Source of the DNA: Siphonodentalium dalli | Lineage: Eukaryota; Mollusca; Scaphopoda; Gadilida; Siphonodentaliidae | DNA length: 64,000 bases | Assembly: GCA_032622095.1 (NCBI GenBank) | Contig: CP136061.1 | Location: 1,366,001 to 1,430,000, forward strand | Direction: 5' to 3' | Shown: positions 1-10,627 of the stretch, one piece after another | How the letters are laid out: the number at the start of each line of letters is the position of its first letter | Position numbering within the stretch: the stretch's first letter is position 1 | The notes under the pieces: generated by a model | Database searches by the model: none | What the model was told of the DNA's origin: nothing | The model's input: only the letters and a program-made list of their open reading frames with translations | Translations under genes and position numbers: made by a program

Positions 1-246
1 ATTCTCGTTGAAGGAAGGTGTGTTAACCTGAAAATAAATTATAGTTGATTTGAAATTTTGACATTTAGTTCTGCTCTTTATTAATTATGCTTCATTGTTT
101 ATTTATTATTTTGTAAATTTGTAAATCAATAACAATAAATATTTCAATTCATTTGTATTTTTAAATGAATAATAATAAATATTTAAATTCATTCATTTTT
201 TTTTTATTATTTGATTTTTATTTATTTGATTTAAAATATAGCTTAC

Positions 247-443
247 CTTCTTGTAGTCAAGCTTGGTCTTTCTAGACATTAAAATGAAGCACAACGGTAG
301 CTGCTTCAAGTTGGGACCATATCTCACAAAGGCATGGATAGATAACAGTTGACTGAAAGGCTTGTCCACAACATAACATGTTCCGTCTATGTACCATGCC
401 CTGGGACTTGCCAGGGTCTCAAGCTGTCCATATGTTGTCTTTA
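247..443 (-). pseudogene. MULE-type transposase exon (copy 1)
   Basis: On the - strand this encodes a ~65-residue stretch with motifs [29 protein letters not shown] and DYKKV, the pattern around the first catalytic Asp of Mutator-like (MULE, often FLYWCH-associated) transposases of invertebrates. The reading frame is flanked by a plausible acceptor (ttaacag) and a strong donor (AAG|GTAAGC), so it looks like one internal exon of a multi-exon transposase gene. The rest of the catalytic core is not visible nearby. Copy 1 has Cys where copy 2 has the usual Phe after DGT. It is probably a fragment of a mobile element; a domesticated host gene cannot be excluded. Family recognition is by motif only. 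Confidence 0.65.
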
Positions 444-862
444 CTGTTAAATACACTCACTGCTGATGACTGGTCAGTTGTTACAAGTGAGCTGACAATG
501 ATTAGATCACAAGATCAAATGGACCAACTGATTAAAACAACATTCGCTTTCAAAACAAACTCACACCTTCACTGTGAATGCCATGAGTAACAATCACTTT
601 ATTGCATCCTAACTGTGAATGCCCATAATAACCATCACTTTATTGACTTTATTAACAATAAATATTCATAGAAATATATAAGATACAAATAAGAAATTAA
701 AATAGTGACCTTCAGTTTTATAGATTGACAACATATTTTTTTTCATTTTTTTTTATTAAGTCGGGTTGAAACAAATCTAAAACATTTTTGAAGCAATAAC
801 ATAAATAAAACCAATATTCTGTTATCAATGTTCTATTCTACTAATATATTTAATAAATATAA

Positions 863-1026
863 CCAAGGTCCCAGTTAGCCAAAGGTCCCAGTTAGCCAAG
901 GTCCCAATTGGTCATGGTCCCAGTTAGCCAAGGTCCCAGTTAGCCCAATGTCCCAGTTAGCCAAGGTCCCAGTTAGCCAAGGTCCCAGTTAGCCCAATGT
1001 CCCAGTTAGCCAAGGTCCCAGTTAGC
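863..1026. repeat. GGTCCCAGTTAGCC array at left of foldback element A
   Basis: About ten copies of GGTCCCAGTTAGCC separated by two or three bases (AA, AAA, CA), including one variant with TTGGTC. The same array precedes copy B (6500-6614) and occurs in inverse orientation at 5211-5305, to the right of copy A. It therefore behaves as an iterated subterminal sequence of a larger inverted-repeat element. Confidence 0.85.
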
Positions 1027-1034
1027 TGACATTC

Positions 1035-4000
1035 CTAAAAGACAAGCTTGGCCGTTTTCAAATTTTTTAAAAGCCTTTTAAACGCTATTTTCGGGTGAAT
1101 TATGCGGGAATAGCACCAGTTAATTACTTTTATGGCCCATTTTCGTAAATTAATCGACAATAGTGGCAGTAATGTCCCCGATTGGTTGGTTAATAGGGGG
1201 CGTGGTCACAAAATCAAAACATCGTCTTTTTACGCAGAGTTCTTGTCTGTTTTTGGTCGATTTCTCTTTTTAAACATCAGTTGGACTAAGTTTTTTATTC
1301 GAAACATGTTGAATGGTTATCATTTATCACTCCCATTGTCAAGCTTGGCGGTTTTGAACATTATATGCGAAGATTTTTTTAAATTTAGATGACCGACCAC
1401 CGAACCGCCAAGCTCGAATTTTAAATCAAAATATTAAGCTGAATTTTCGCCGATTTCTCGTTTCTAAAACACGTTCCATCTAGTTTTTATGTAAAAACGT
1501 GTAAAATGATTATCATTCTTCACAAATATAATCGGGCTTGGTGGTTTTGAACATTATATACGAAGAAGTTTTGACATTTTGATGACCGACCACCGAACCG
1601 CCAAGCTCGAATTTTAAATCAAAATATTAAGCTGAATTTTCGCCGATTTCTCGTTTCTAAAACACGTTCCAGCTAGTTTTCATGTAAAAACGTGTAAAAT
1701 GATTATCCTTCTTCACAAATATAATCCAGCTTGGCGGTTTTGAATTTTTTATATTAAGAATTTTTCACATTTTGATGACCGTTGGCTGGTTAATAGGGGG
1801 TGTGTTATCCGAATGAAAACCTCGCTTTTTTGCGCAGATTTCTTGCCGATTTCTCTTTTTAAACACCATTTGCACATAGTTTGCATCATAAAACACGTTG
1901 AATGATTATCATTTATCACCCTCATAGTCGAGCTTGGCGGTTTTGAACAATGAATACTGAGAATTTTCGACATGTGACCGACCACCGAACCGCCAAGCTC
2001 GAATTTAAAATCAAAATATGAAGCTGAATTTCCGTCGATTTCTCGTTTCTAAAACACGTTCCAGCTAGTTTTTATGCAAAAACATTTAAAATGATTATCA
2101 TTCGTCACAAATATACTCGAGCTTGGCGGTTTTGAATTTTTTATATTAAGAATTTTTGACATTTTGATGACCGACCACCGAACCGCCAAGCTCGAATTTT
2201 AAATCAAAATATGAAGCTGAATTTCCGAAGATTTCTCGTTTCTAAAACATGTCCCAGCTATTTTTCATGTACAAACATGTAAAATGGTTATCATTCTTCA
2301 CATATATACTCGAGCTTGGTGGTTTTTTACATTATGTACTTAGAATTTTCGACTTTTATATGACCGTTTACCGAACCGCCAAGCCAAGGCAAAATGATAC
2401 CCAGACCAAACCGAGGCAAAATGATACCCACCAAATATTGTCAACGTGTACCCACCCATTAATGATCGTCCATGCAACTAATCAAACTCGTTCAATTATG
2501 TTATATTCTTGTTTCGATGTAGCATTGTGATTTAAATGTCACGTATATATAAGATAAGATAGTCGTGTTTGGAATGATCACAATAATGATATACATGAAT
2601 TCCAGAGGGCAAACTGTAATATTATTTAATTCTACATCCACATCAAATTATTATTATTATTATATATTACTCACCATTGCCACTATCTTTCTGGAACTGA
2701 TGTTGTTCGCTCACCAACGGGAATTTATAGCAAGAAGGCGTGTCTAAATCAACTCAAACGAAACCCACACCGTCGCACGTGCGTGTCGTCGTTAACACTT
2801 CGCATGATCGGCGGCATGTACACAAAAGTGACGAGTGTTCTGCGGGGAAGCAACAAAAAAACAACCCTATCAAAACAGCGGCACATAGACGTGTCACTGA
2901 ATAAACAGTTCCACCACTTCACTTACAAATGCACTGTATATGGTGTGTTTATGAGCGATAACAGTTTGTCCGATTTAGTAAGCGTCATGAATTGGTTTTA
3001 AAGCAATTGCTAGTCAATTGAGCTGTGTCAAAAAAACTAAAACAAATCATGAGTTGGGGTTCAGATTCCCACGTTGAACCAACGCGTTTAGTTTGATAAT
3101 TCTGACAGAGGGTATGGATCTATTCTGTAACGGAATATTCGTGTCGATTATAATTCACTTCATCCTGGTGAGTAAACTACTCGAATTGCAACTAACCGGT
3201 TCTTGGCTAATCAGTGATATATATAAAATAAATGAAACCTAAATTAATGGGGACTGATGAAAGAAAACTCAAGAAAGCTAAGAAAAATAAACATTATCTC
3301 AAGCCTTTCCCATCTGATCGATACCGCTCCCTCACTTATCGGGGAAGTGGCATGTCGCGAAAGAGGAAAAGACTTCATATAAGCCATCGGGCTTGTTGTC
3401 TGGTCCTCATTTCCATACATTATCTTTTCTATTTTGCATATTAATTATGTATCACCTGTACACGTGCATATTATGTTATGTTGGAAATAAAAATATATTT
3501 ACACTAAAAAGAAAGAAAAAATGACGTCTCAGGCCCTTTCAAATCCTCCTGGGTCAAATCCCCCCCCCAAAAAAACAAATAATAATACTAATAATTTAAT
3601 GTGGATGGAGAATTAAATTATATTACAGTTTGCCCTCTGGAATTCATGTATATTATCATTGTGACCGTTCCACACACGACTAACTTATTTTATATATACG
3701 TGCCATTTAAATCACAATGCTACATCGAAACAAGAATATAACATAATTGAACAAGTTTGATTAGTTGCATGGACGATCATTAATGGGTACACGTTGACAA
3801 TATTTGGTGGGTATCATTTTGCCTCGGTTTGGTCTGGGTATCATTTTGCATTGGCTTGGCGGTTCGGTGAGCGGTCATCTAAAAGTCAAAAATTCTTCGT
3901 ATATAATGTCCAAAACCGCCAAGCTCGAGTATATTTGTGAAGAATGATAATCATTTTACACGTTTGTACATAAAAACTAGCTGAAACGTGTTTTAGAAAC

Positions 4001-4835
4001 GAGAAATCGGCGAAAATTCAGCTTAATATTTTGATTTAAAATTCGAGCTTGGCGGTTCGGTGGTCGGTCATCAAAATGTCAAAAATTCTTTGTATATAAT
4101 GTTTAAAACCGCCAAGCCCGATTATATTTGTGAAGAATGATAATCATTTTACACGTTTTTACATAAAAACTAGATGGAACGTGTTTTAGAAACGAGAAAT
4201 CGGCGAAAATTCAGCTTAATATTTTGATTTTTTATTCGAGCTTGGCGGTTCGGTGGTCGGTCATCTAAAAGTCAAAAATTCTTTGTATATAATGTTCAAA
4301 ACCGCCAAGCCCGATTATATTTGTGAAGAATGATAATCATTTTACACGTTTTTACATAAAAACTGGATGGAACGTGTTTTAGAAACGAGAAATCGGCGAA
4401 AATTCAGCTTAATATTTTGATTTAAAATTCGAGCTTGGCGGTTCGGTGGTCGGTCATCTAAAAGTCAAAAATTCTTTGTATATAATGTTCAAAACCGCCA
4501 AGCCCGATTATATTTGTGAAGAATGATAATCATTTTACACGTTTTTACATAAAAACTAGATGAAACGTGTTTTAGAAACGAGAAATCGGCGAAAATTCAG
4601 CTTAATATTTTGATTTAAAATTCGAGTTTGGCGGTTTGGTGGTCGGTCATCTAAAAGTAAAAAATTCTTCGCATATAATGTTCAAAACCGCCAAGCTCGA
4701 CTATGATAGTGATAACCATTCAAGATGTTTCGAATAAAAAACTTAGTCCAACTGATGTTTAAAAAGAGAAATCGACCACAAACCGACAAGAAATCTGCGT
4801 AAAAAGACGATGTTTTGATTTTGTGACCACGCCTG
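1035..4835. mobile_element. Foldback element, copy A (right end truncated)
   Basis: It starts with CTAAAAGACAAGCTTGGC and has long inverted arms (about 1035-2380 and 3857-4835). The arms are built of ~190-200 bp tandem units, each with GCTTGGCGGTTTTGAAC at one end and the inverse GAACCGCCAAGC inside. An inner inverted repeat (about 2383-2650 against 3594-3856) encloses a ~0.93 kb core. No transposase is encoded. The right arm stops at 'gaccacgcc', where copy B continues for another ~165 bp to its terminus. Here a fragment of another MITE begins instead, so the end was lost or replaced. Short open frames in the arms are repeat artefacts. Confidence 0.85.
2660..3593. other. Single-copy core of foldback element A
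   Basis: This is the only non-repetitive part of the element. It is very similar to the core of copy B (about 15111-16045). It contains an E-box-like CACGTG (around 2777), a strong donor-like CTG|GTGAGTAAA near 3167-3172, and a short Lys/Arg-rich open frame (3232-3444, 70 codons) that is open in both copies but carries several amino-acid changes between them. A captured host fragment is possible. No homology was recognised, and none of the short frames is a confident gene. Confidence 0.5.
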
Positions 4836-4937
4836 AGCTTTGATGGGTGACTTCCTCGACTCGAATCAAATATTTTTGACCCCCGAAGCCATTGAAATAG
4901 TAATTGAGAAGAGTTTTATCGGATTTTGTACCTTTAA
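4836..4937 (-). mobile_element. Fragment of TTAA-ended MITE family
   Basis: One end of the MITE that is complete at 20869-21356 and interrupted at 29225-30058. Shared blocks are TCGACTCGAATCAAATA, the CCCCGAAGCC block and a terminal GTACCTTTAA. It abuts the truncated right arm of foldback copy A. Confidence 0.75.
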
Positions 4938-5210
4938 CTCCTATTAACAAATTATCACCTCTTGTTTTCATTGGTTTGGATGGGTAGGGAGCTAGCCTGA
5001 CTTCTTTATCAAAATGGCTGACTCGCAATAGTATTACCTTCTGTTTTGGTTGGAGCGACTCGTGATAGCATTATATTAACTTCTTTATATATTAGTTGGG
5101 ACTACTCGCGATATAATTATTGGGACAGGGATGCTGATAATATGAAAATAGGGTTTTTCCCCTAATTTAAGTCAATAAGTAAACAATACGAGAGAGTGGC
5201 TAAAATGGGA
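4938..5210. other. Non-coding, contains a dispersed repeat piece
   Basis: No gene seen. Around 5125-5190 lies the sequence GGGATGCTGATAATATGAAA with a following CCCC and 'agtcaataagtaaac'. Relatives occur at about 17690, 18718, 19857 and 20068. Confidence 0.6.
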
Positions 5211-5305
5211 CCTTGGCTAACTGGGACCTCAAGTCAGGCTAACTGGGACCTTGGCTAACTGGGACCTTCTGGCTAACTGGGACCTTGGCTAACTGGGACC
5301 TTCAG
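5211..5305. repeat. Inverse GGCTAACTGGGACC array
   Basis: Five or more copies of GGCTAACTGGGACC, the reverse complement of the array at 863-1026. It sits to the right of copy A, as expected if the arrays are subterminal parts of one large inverted-repeat element. Confidence 0.85.
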
Positions 5306-5383
5306 ATATATTATTAATCATTTCATTAAAATCAATTTTTATTAAGTCATGAGAAAGTTAAAAACAAATGAAATGTTAACATT

Positions 5384-5671
5384 TTAGATAAATAACATTA
5401 AACAAAACAGTAAAAACACAATAAAAACACTATACAAGTCTGCTGGTTTTGCAGTTCTGTGTAGCACGATGGAGGCTGTAGCACTGTATCTGCATGTATA
5501 TACCCATACTGGTATTCTGTATTTACTCTCTGTCACCCATGTCACGCATGTCTGGTTCTTCAACTGGTGAGAATACCTGACAGCATTCTCTGTCACGCCT
5601 GTCTGGTTCTGTAACTGGTGCGAATAACTGAGCGTATTCTCGTTGAAGGAAGGTGTGTTAACCTGAAAATA
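5384..5671 (-). pseudogene. Possible following exon of the MULE-like unit
   Basis: On the - strand a good acceptor (ttattttcag near 5665) is followed, in the phase left by the exon at 5882-6078, by an open frame of about 90 codons to a stop at 5384. It includes a ~20-residue internal duplication built around YSHQL and NQT. It does not resemble the expected next part of a MULE core, so the exon may be captured, decayed or spurious. Confidence 0.35.
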
Positions 5672-6622
5672 AATTATAGTTGATTTGAAATTTTGACATT
5701 TAGTTCTGCTCTTTATTAATTATGCTTCATTATTTATTTATTATTTTGTAAATTTGTAAATCAATAACAATAAATATTTCAATTCATTTGTATTTTTAAA
5801 TGAATTATAATAAATATTTAAATTCATTCATTTTTTTTTTATTATTTGATTTTTATTTATTTGATTTAAAATATAGCTTACCTTCTTGTAGTCAAGCTTG
5901 GTCTTTCTAGACATTAAAATGAAGCACAACGGTAGCTGCTTCAAGTTGGGACCATATCTCACAAAGGCATGGATAGATAACAGTTGACTGAAAGGCTTGT
6001 CCACAACATAAAAAGTTCCGTCTATGTACCATGCCTTGGGACTTGCCAGGGTCTCAAGCTGTCCATATGTTGTCTTTACTGTTAAATACACTCACTGCTG
6101 ATGACTGGTCAGTTGTTACAAGTGAGCTGACAATGATTAGATCACAAGATCAAATGGACCAACTGATTAAAACAACATTCGCTTTCAAAACAAACTCACA
6201 CCTTCACTGCGAATGCCATGAGTAACAATCACTTTATTGCATCTTAACTGTGAATGCCCATAATAACCATCACTTTATTGACTTTATTAACAATAAATAT
6301 TCATAGAAATATATAAGATACAAATAAGAAATTAAAATAGTGACCTTCTCAGTTTTATAGATTGACAATATATTTTTTTTAATTTTTTTTTATTAAGTCG
6401 GGTTGAAACAAATCTAAAACATTTTTGAAGCAATAACATAAATAAAACCAATATTCTGTTATCAATGTTCTATTCTACTAATATATTTTATAAATATAAC
6501 CAAGGTCCCAGTTAGCCAAAGGTCCCAGTTAGCCAACGTCCCAGTTGGTCATGGTCCCAGTTAGCCAAGGTCCCAGTTAGCCCAAGGTCCCAGTTAGCCA
6601 AGGTCCCAGTTAGCTGACATTC
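5636..6622. repeat. Direct repeat, copy 2
   Basis: Second copy of 1-1034, same orientation, leading into foldback copy B. The final iterated array (6500-6614) is shorter than in copy 1. Confidence 0.85.
5882..6078 (-). pseudogene. MULE-type transposase exon (copy 2)
   Basis: Same exon as at 247-443 with the same splice signals (acceptor ttaacag, donor AAG|GTAAGC). It differs in at least two residues: Lys for Arg before AWYIDGT, and Phe rather than Cys in DGTF, the usual residue in this family. Copy 2 is therefore the less damaged version. Confidence 0.65.
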
Positions 6623-6820
6623 CTAAAAGACAAGCTTGGCGTTTTCAAATTTTTAAAAAGCCATTTAAACGCAGTTTTCGGGTGAATTATGCGGGAATAG
6701 CACCAGTTAATTACTTTTATGGCCCATTTTCGTAAATTAATCGACAATAGTGGCAGTAATGTCGCCGATTGGTTGGTTAATAGGGGGCGTGGTCACCAAA
6801 TCAAAACATCGTCTTTTTAC

Positions 6821-7097
6821 CGGTACGTATAAAAACCGAACACAACCAAACACAACCGAACATAACCGAACATAACCGAACACAAGTCCAAATAATGGGA
6901 AATGTAACGAGTAAAGTTGATAGGCATGTGTATTCATGTTCACACTATTACTATACGAAGTTTTTATGGAGTTCGGTCCAATAATAAGTGTTTTATTCGA
7001 TATTTTGTAAAACGCTTTCTGTGTTCGGCATAGAAAAGCCGAACACAAATTTAACTTCTGTCGTGGATTAGTCTAACGGTTGTCTAGCTAGGTGATA
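6821..7097. repeat. Left terminal inverted repeat
   Basis: Begins CGGTACGTATAAAA (the right end reads GGGAGCTCATAAAA on the opposite strand), continues through repeated CCGAACA(C/T)AACC. Its inner part matches the inverse of 10406-10592 up to GGTGATAA. Confidence 0.8.
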
Positions 7098-9002
7098 ACC
7101 AAACTTTATTATATACTCGGGAAACTATTCTCTTCAATGTTAGACCATGAGTTTATACCCAATGATATGAAGATCGGAGTAATAGTCCCAATTTATAAAG
7201 GCGATCCAAAGCCTATTGACAACCCAGATAGTTACAGGGCAGTTACGTTGTTACCAGTTATTTATAAGCTCTTTGAATCAGTTATTCTGGAAAGGTTTTT
7301 ACAATCTGAACTATTCTCAAAATTTCCAAACTACCTTCAAAATGGCTTCCAGAAGGGTATCGGGTGTAGTGTTACCTCTTTTCTTTTACAGGAAAGTGTT
7401 GAATTCGGACACAGCAATAACTCTACGGTATACGCCGCCTTTCTAGATTCACAAAAGGCGTTTGATCGTGTGTGGCACGATGGTCTAATATATAAGTTAC
7501 ATGGAAAAGGTATCGGTGGACGTATACTGAGAGTTATTGCTAGCATGTACACTGACATCAAGAGTGTAATAAGGTGCTATAATATTCACTCTGATCAATT
7601 CTGTGTAGAACAAGGAACCAGGCAAGGGAGCATCATGTCACCTTTCCTGTACTTGCTCTACATCGACGATCTCCTTAATACGCTTTCTGAAGCACCTGAA
7701 GGTCTTCACGTAGACTCTGTATCATGTGCCTGTCCCACAACTGCCGATGATGTGTGCTTATTGTCATTTTCCGAGGGAGGCTTAAAGAAGCTCCTCACCA
7801 TATGTCACAACTACAGCATCACCTGGAAATTTGAGTATTCGGTTACAAAAAGCCAAGTAGTAGTCTTTGATCACAAACGAACTAACAAAAATAAATGTAT
7901 CAACACAAAGTGGATTCTTGGTGAGAATAACTTAGCAGAAGTGGAGAGTTTAGTGCACCTCGGAATACCACAAAGCCGCAGATCAGATCGTAAAACGAAC
8001 ATTGATAGGTCATGTGAGATAATGCGGAAAACATTTTTCGGTGCATGCAGGTCATTTACCACGAAATGTCTTTCGCCGATCTCTCAGCTGACCATATTTA
8101 CACACGTGGTTCTCCCGACAGCTCTCTACGGCTGTGAGATGTGGTACCGGCTATCAGAAGCCAACATATTACAACTTGAGCGATCTTACCGCATGTGCAT
8201 CAAAACAATTCAAGGTCTACCGACAAGGGCGAGCACAGAAATCGCATTGTCTCTGCTCGGAGTCAATCCACTCAGACTCGAAATTGAAAAGAAAAAACTT
8301 TTATTCATGGGCACCTTAATAAATTTACCATGCAACCACCGTGTCGCTCTCCGCATTTTCCTATTCAATCTACATGGTTATATAATATTTAAACGCCCTC
8401 CAATTGGCTTCACAGGAGACATTATTCCTATTCTTACAAAATACAACCTATATGAGTATCTCACATCATTCGCTGAAACAGGATTCTTCCCTATTCAATC
8501 ACATTGGAAAGCTATTGTGAAACAGAATATGTCTCACACAACGTCACAACCAAATCAACCTGAACGAGTGGACTCCCTTGAGTTTTTTCGCAGAGTAAAA
8601 CCTTGCCATATGTCTACCTGGAGGGGATGGAAGCTCTGTTGGCACAACCCTAATTATCTACAGAAAGCGGTACAAATGGCTAACATTCTCAACCGCACGA
8701 CATATGATAATAATACTATTTGCAAACACTGTGGCCATTTGTACCATAACCAGGTTGAACACATGTTTCTCCATTGTTTCTCACCACATATGGTTCAACT
8801 GAAGAACTGCTTCTGGTATAGAATTATTAATGTCCACGGTATCCCAATCTTTGTCACGATGGATCAATTGTCTTGCAATGAATTTCTAATGTATGCATTT
8901 GGATGCCAGTCGCTGGGCGGACTTGATCCCTCAGATATTCCCAATGAAAATAGTTTATTCACAGACTGCTTCTCGTTCATAAGTGTATTATGTTACATAT
9001 GA
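7098..9002 (+). CDS. Non-LTR reverse transcriptase, 5'-truncated
   Basis: About 635 codons without a stop. Counting from 7092, residues ~40-55 hold VIPVYKG-like IVPIYKG, ~117-126 the first Asp box (FLDSQKAFD), ~174-195 the QGTRQGSIMSPF box, and ~219-224 the catalytic ADD, preceded by Thr rather than the common Tyr/Phe. The C-terminal end has a zinc-ribbon-like CKHCG...HMFLHC (~543-561), as in many LINE proteins after the thumb. The protein would copy element RNA at a nicked target. There is no proper start codon at the left edge because the endonuclease half is missing. The intact frame suggests recent insertion. I do not assign a clade. Confidence 0.85.
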   Translation, partial: TKLYYILGKLFSSMLDHEFIPNDMKIGVIVPIYKGDPKPIDNPDSYRAVTLLPVIYKLFESVILERFLQSELFSKFPNYLQNGFQKGIGCSVTSFLLQESVEFGHSNNSTVYAAFLDSQKAFDRVWHDGLIYKLHGKGIGGRILRVIASMYTDIKSVIRCYNIHSDQFCVEQGTRQGSIMSPFLYLLYIDDLLNTLSEAPEGLHVDSVSCACPTTADDVCLLSFSEGGLKKLLTICHNYSITWKFEYSVTKSQVVVFDHKRTNKNKCINTKWILGENNLAEVESLVHLGIPQSRRSDRKTNIDRSCEIMRKTFFGACRSFTTKCLSPISQLTIFTHVVLPTALYGCEMWYRLSEANILQLERSYRMCIKTIQGLPTRASTEIALSLLGVNPLRLEIEKKKLLFMGTLINLPCNHRVALRIFLFNLHGYIIFKRPPIGFTGDIIPILTKYNLYEYLTSFAETGFFPIQSHWKAIVKQNMSHTTSQPNQPERVDSLEFFRRVKPCHMSTWRGWKLCWHNPNYLQKAVQMANILNRTTYDNNTICKHCGHLYHNQVEHMFLHCFSPHMVQLKNCFWYRIINVHGIPIFVTMDQLSCNEFLMYAFGCQSLGGLDPSDIPNENSLFTDCFSFISVLCYI

Positions 9003-9505
9003 TTGTTTGCGAGTGGCGACTCCTATATAGATTCATGCATCATGTATACTGGTGATCTTTAATATCCCAAATTTGTCGGGAAACAAAATAGCATATGTAA
9101 CAATACAATTTTATTATTACTATCTACAGTATACTAAAGTATACGAATATCACAATATCAATGATAACATCGCATCTCTGTATATTATATGGAATGCCAC
9201 CATATATCGATATCTAATTTATTATATGCCATTATAGACATTGACGTATAATTATAATTTGTAGATATATGACCTCTGTGATTGCAATCGCCATGCAATT
9301 TATTATATATACATGTGTATATGGGATAGTATTGACGTTATATATACACGTATATATAGTACAGTAATTGCTTCTAATTTCACACGATGCATTCGTGTCT
9401 GTTCTGATAACATATACGTAACGCCTTATTATTCTTAATGTTTTTTGATTATGTAATTGTATATACGTTGTATACTACGTCTCCCGTGTGTGGAGGAATA
9501 AACAA

Positions 9506-9527
9506 TCTCTCTCTCTCTCTCTCTCTC
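9506..9527 (+). repeat. (CT)n tail of the LINE
   Basis: Eleven CT dinucleotides directly after 'ggaataaacaat'. A short microsatellite tail is usual at the 3' end of many non-LTR elements. Confidence 0.8.
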
Positions 9528-9756
9528 ACCTATTGTAGTTCAGTGTTTTGACAGTTAGTTGCAATCAGTGTTTGGTGGCGCCTACTATTATAGAAACAAC
9601 ATGCTTTTGATAGGCCCCGTCATGAAAGACAACGATTGTAAAAACAACAGTTGAGTGACAAGAAAGTGAGTTCATGGTGTCATATCCGAGAAGTTCTATA
9701 TAAGAATGTGATATGATATTATTTGGCATTCTGATCACAGATCTGAAAATTCTACG
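9528..9756. other. Non-coding leader of a PHD remnant
   Basis: No gene seen. It contains 'ttggtggcgcctac' and 'ggccccgtcatgaaag' and precedes the PHD-finger frame, so it may be the 5' untranslated part of another non-LTR element. Confidence 0.4.
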
Positions 9757-9897
9757 ATGTCTGATTCCAAATTGATTTACCCATGTGGTGTTTGTTCCCA
9801 GTAATGTCACGAGATACGCATCATCGGCTGCGATCTGTGTGGCCGATGGTTTCACCTTGAGTGTCAGCAATTGAAAATCTATGGGCAGCCAAATTAA
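9757..9897 (+). pseudogene. PHD-finger remnant (non-LTR element N-terminus)
   Basis: A + strand frame beginning ATG TCT GAT reads YPCGVC, then after one in-frame TAA continues IIGCDLCGRWFHLEC. The C-x2-C ... C-x2-C ... WFH-x2-C spacing is that of a PHD zinc finger. This PCGVC...CD.C..WFH version is common at the N-terminus of invertebrate non-LTR proteins. The stop and the following break show decay. The longer frame on the opposite strand (9565-9900) is its shadow. Confidence 0.6.
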
Positions 9898-9902
9898 CAT
9901 AT

Positions 9903-10365
9903 ATTCAAATATTTGGAGATATCTCTAATTCATTTGGAGATATCTTCAAATAAATTGCAGATATCTCTAAATCGATTTGGAGAGCTCTTCAATTCACACC
10001 CTAACTATTTAGGACACCAAAGTATTTGAAGATATATCTAAATATTTGGAGATATCTCGAATTCATTTGGAGATATCTCTAATTCATTTGGAGATATCTC
10101 TAATTCATTTGGAGATATCTCCAATTATTTGGATATATCTCCAAATATTTGAAGATCTCTTCAAATCATTTAGAGATATCCACAAATGCATTTACGGAGA
10201 AGTATATTCGATTTATCCACTTATCCATACATCATTTAGAGATATCTTCAATTCATTTAGAGATATCTTCAATTCATTTAGAGATATCTTCAATTCATTT
10301 AAAGATATCTCCAATGTATTTAGAGATATCTCTAAATGATTTGGAGATATCTCCAATTGCTCTTC
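9903..10365. repeat. GGAGATATCTCC palindrome array
   Basis: About twenty ~20-21 bp units of the form AATTCATTTGGAGATATCTC, each centred on the self-complementary GGAGATATCTCC or a variant (AGAGATATCTTC). The array is interrupted at 9990-10020 and 10175-10230. Open frames through it give a repetitive Leu/Glu/Ile/Ser peptide and are not genes. Confidence 0.85.
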
Positions 10366-10405
10366 TTTATTACGGATAAAGCCTGCCAAATCCCATCTGG
10401 CAGAT

Positions 10406-10592
10406 ATTAATTATCACCTATCAGCGGATAAACTAATCCATGAGACAGAAGTTTGTGTTCGGCTTTTCTATGCCGAACACAAACGTGTTATACAAAACAT
10501 CTAACAAAACACTCATTATTGAACCAAACTCCACCCACCAAACTTCGTATAGTAATAGTTTGAACGTGAATACATATGCCTATCAACTTTAC
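10406..10592. repeat. Internal copy of the right terminal repeat
   Basis: Inverse of 6890-7097 including the GTGTTCGGC...GCCGAACAC palindrome, but lacking the outermost CCGAACACAAC run. It suggests an original element ending here and a later extension or second copy to 13664. Confidence 0.75.
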
Positions 10593-10627
10593 AAGGTGGT
10601 CGTATATTTAGTAGACTGTATATAGAG

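Larger units (their letters stand above)
1..1034. repeat. Direct repeat, copy 1 (MULE exon + iterated array)
   Basis: This stretch recurs almost unchanged at 5636-6622, in the same orientation. It begins outside the window or at the edge, holds the transposase-like exon on the - strand (247-443), AT-rich filler with near-repeats of a 'ctgtgaatgcc' motif around 570-640, and ends in a run of GGTCCCAGTTAGCC units directly before the foldback element. The two copies differ by point changes and by array length. I infer that flank plus foldback element were duplicated or inserted together as one unit. Confidence 0.85.
7098..9527 (+). mobile_element. 5'-truncated LINE in the TIR element
   Basis: The insertion begins just inside the left terminal repeat, runs through a reverse-transcriptase frame, an AT-rich 3' untranslated region (9003-9505) and ends in an AATAAA-like signal (ggaataaac) followed by a (CT)n tract. 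The endonuclease and any first ORF are absent, as in typical 5' truncation. Confidence 0.75.

Noticed and set aside
9565-9900. 111-codon - strand frame
   Set aside because: The opposite strand carries the PHD-finger pattern, so this is a shadow.
10046-10379. Two overlapping open frames encoding repetitive Leu/Glu/Ile/Ser peptides
   Set aside because: They are produced by the GGAGATATCTC array read in different frames.
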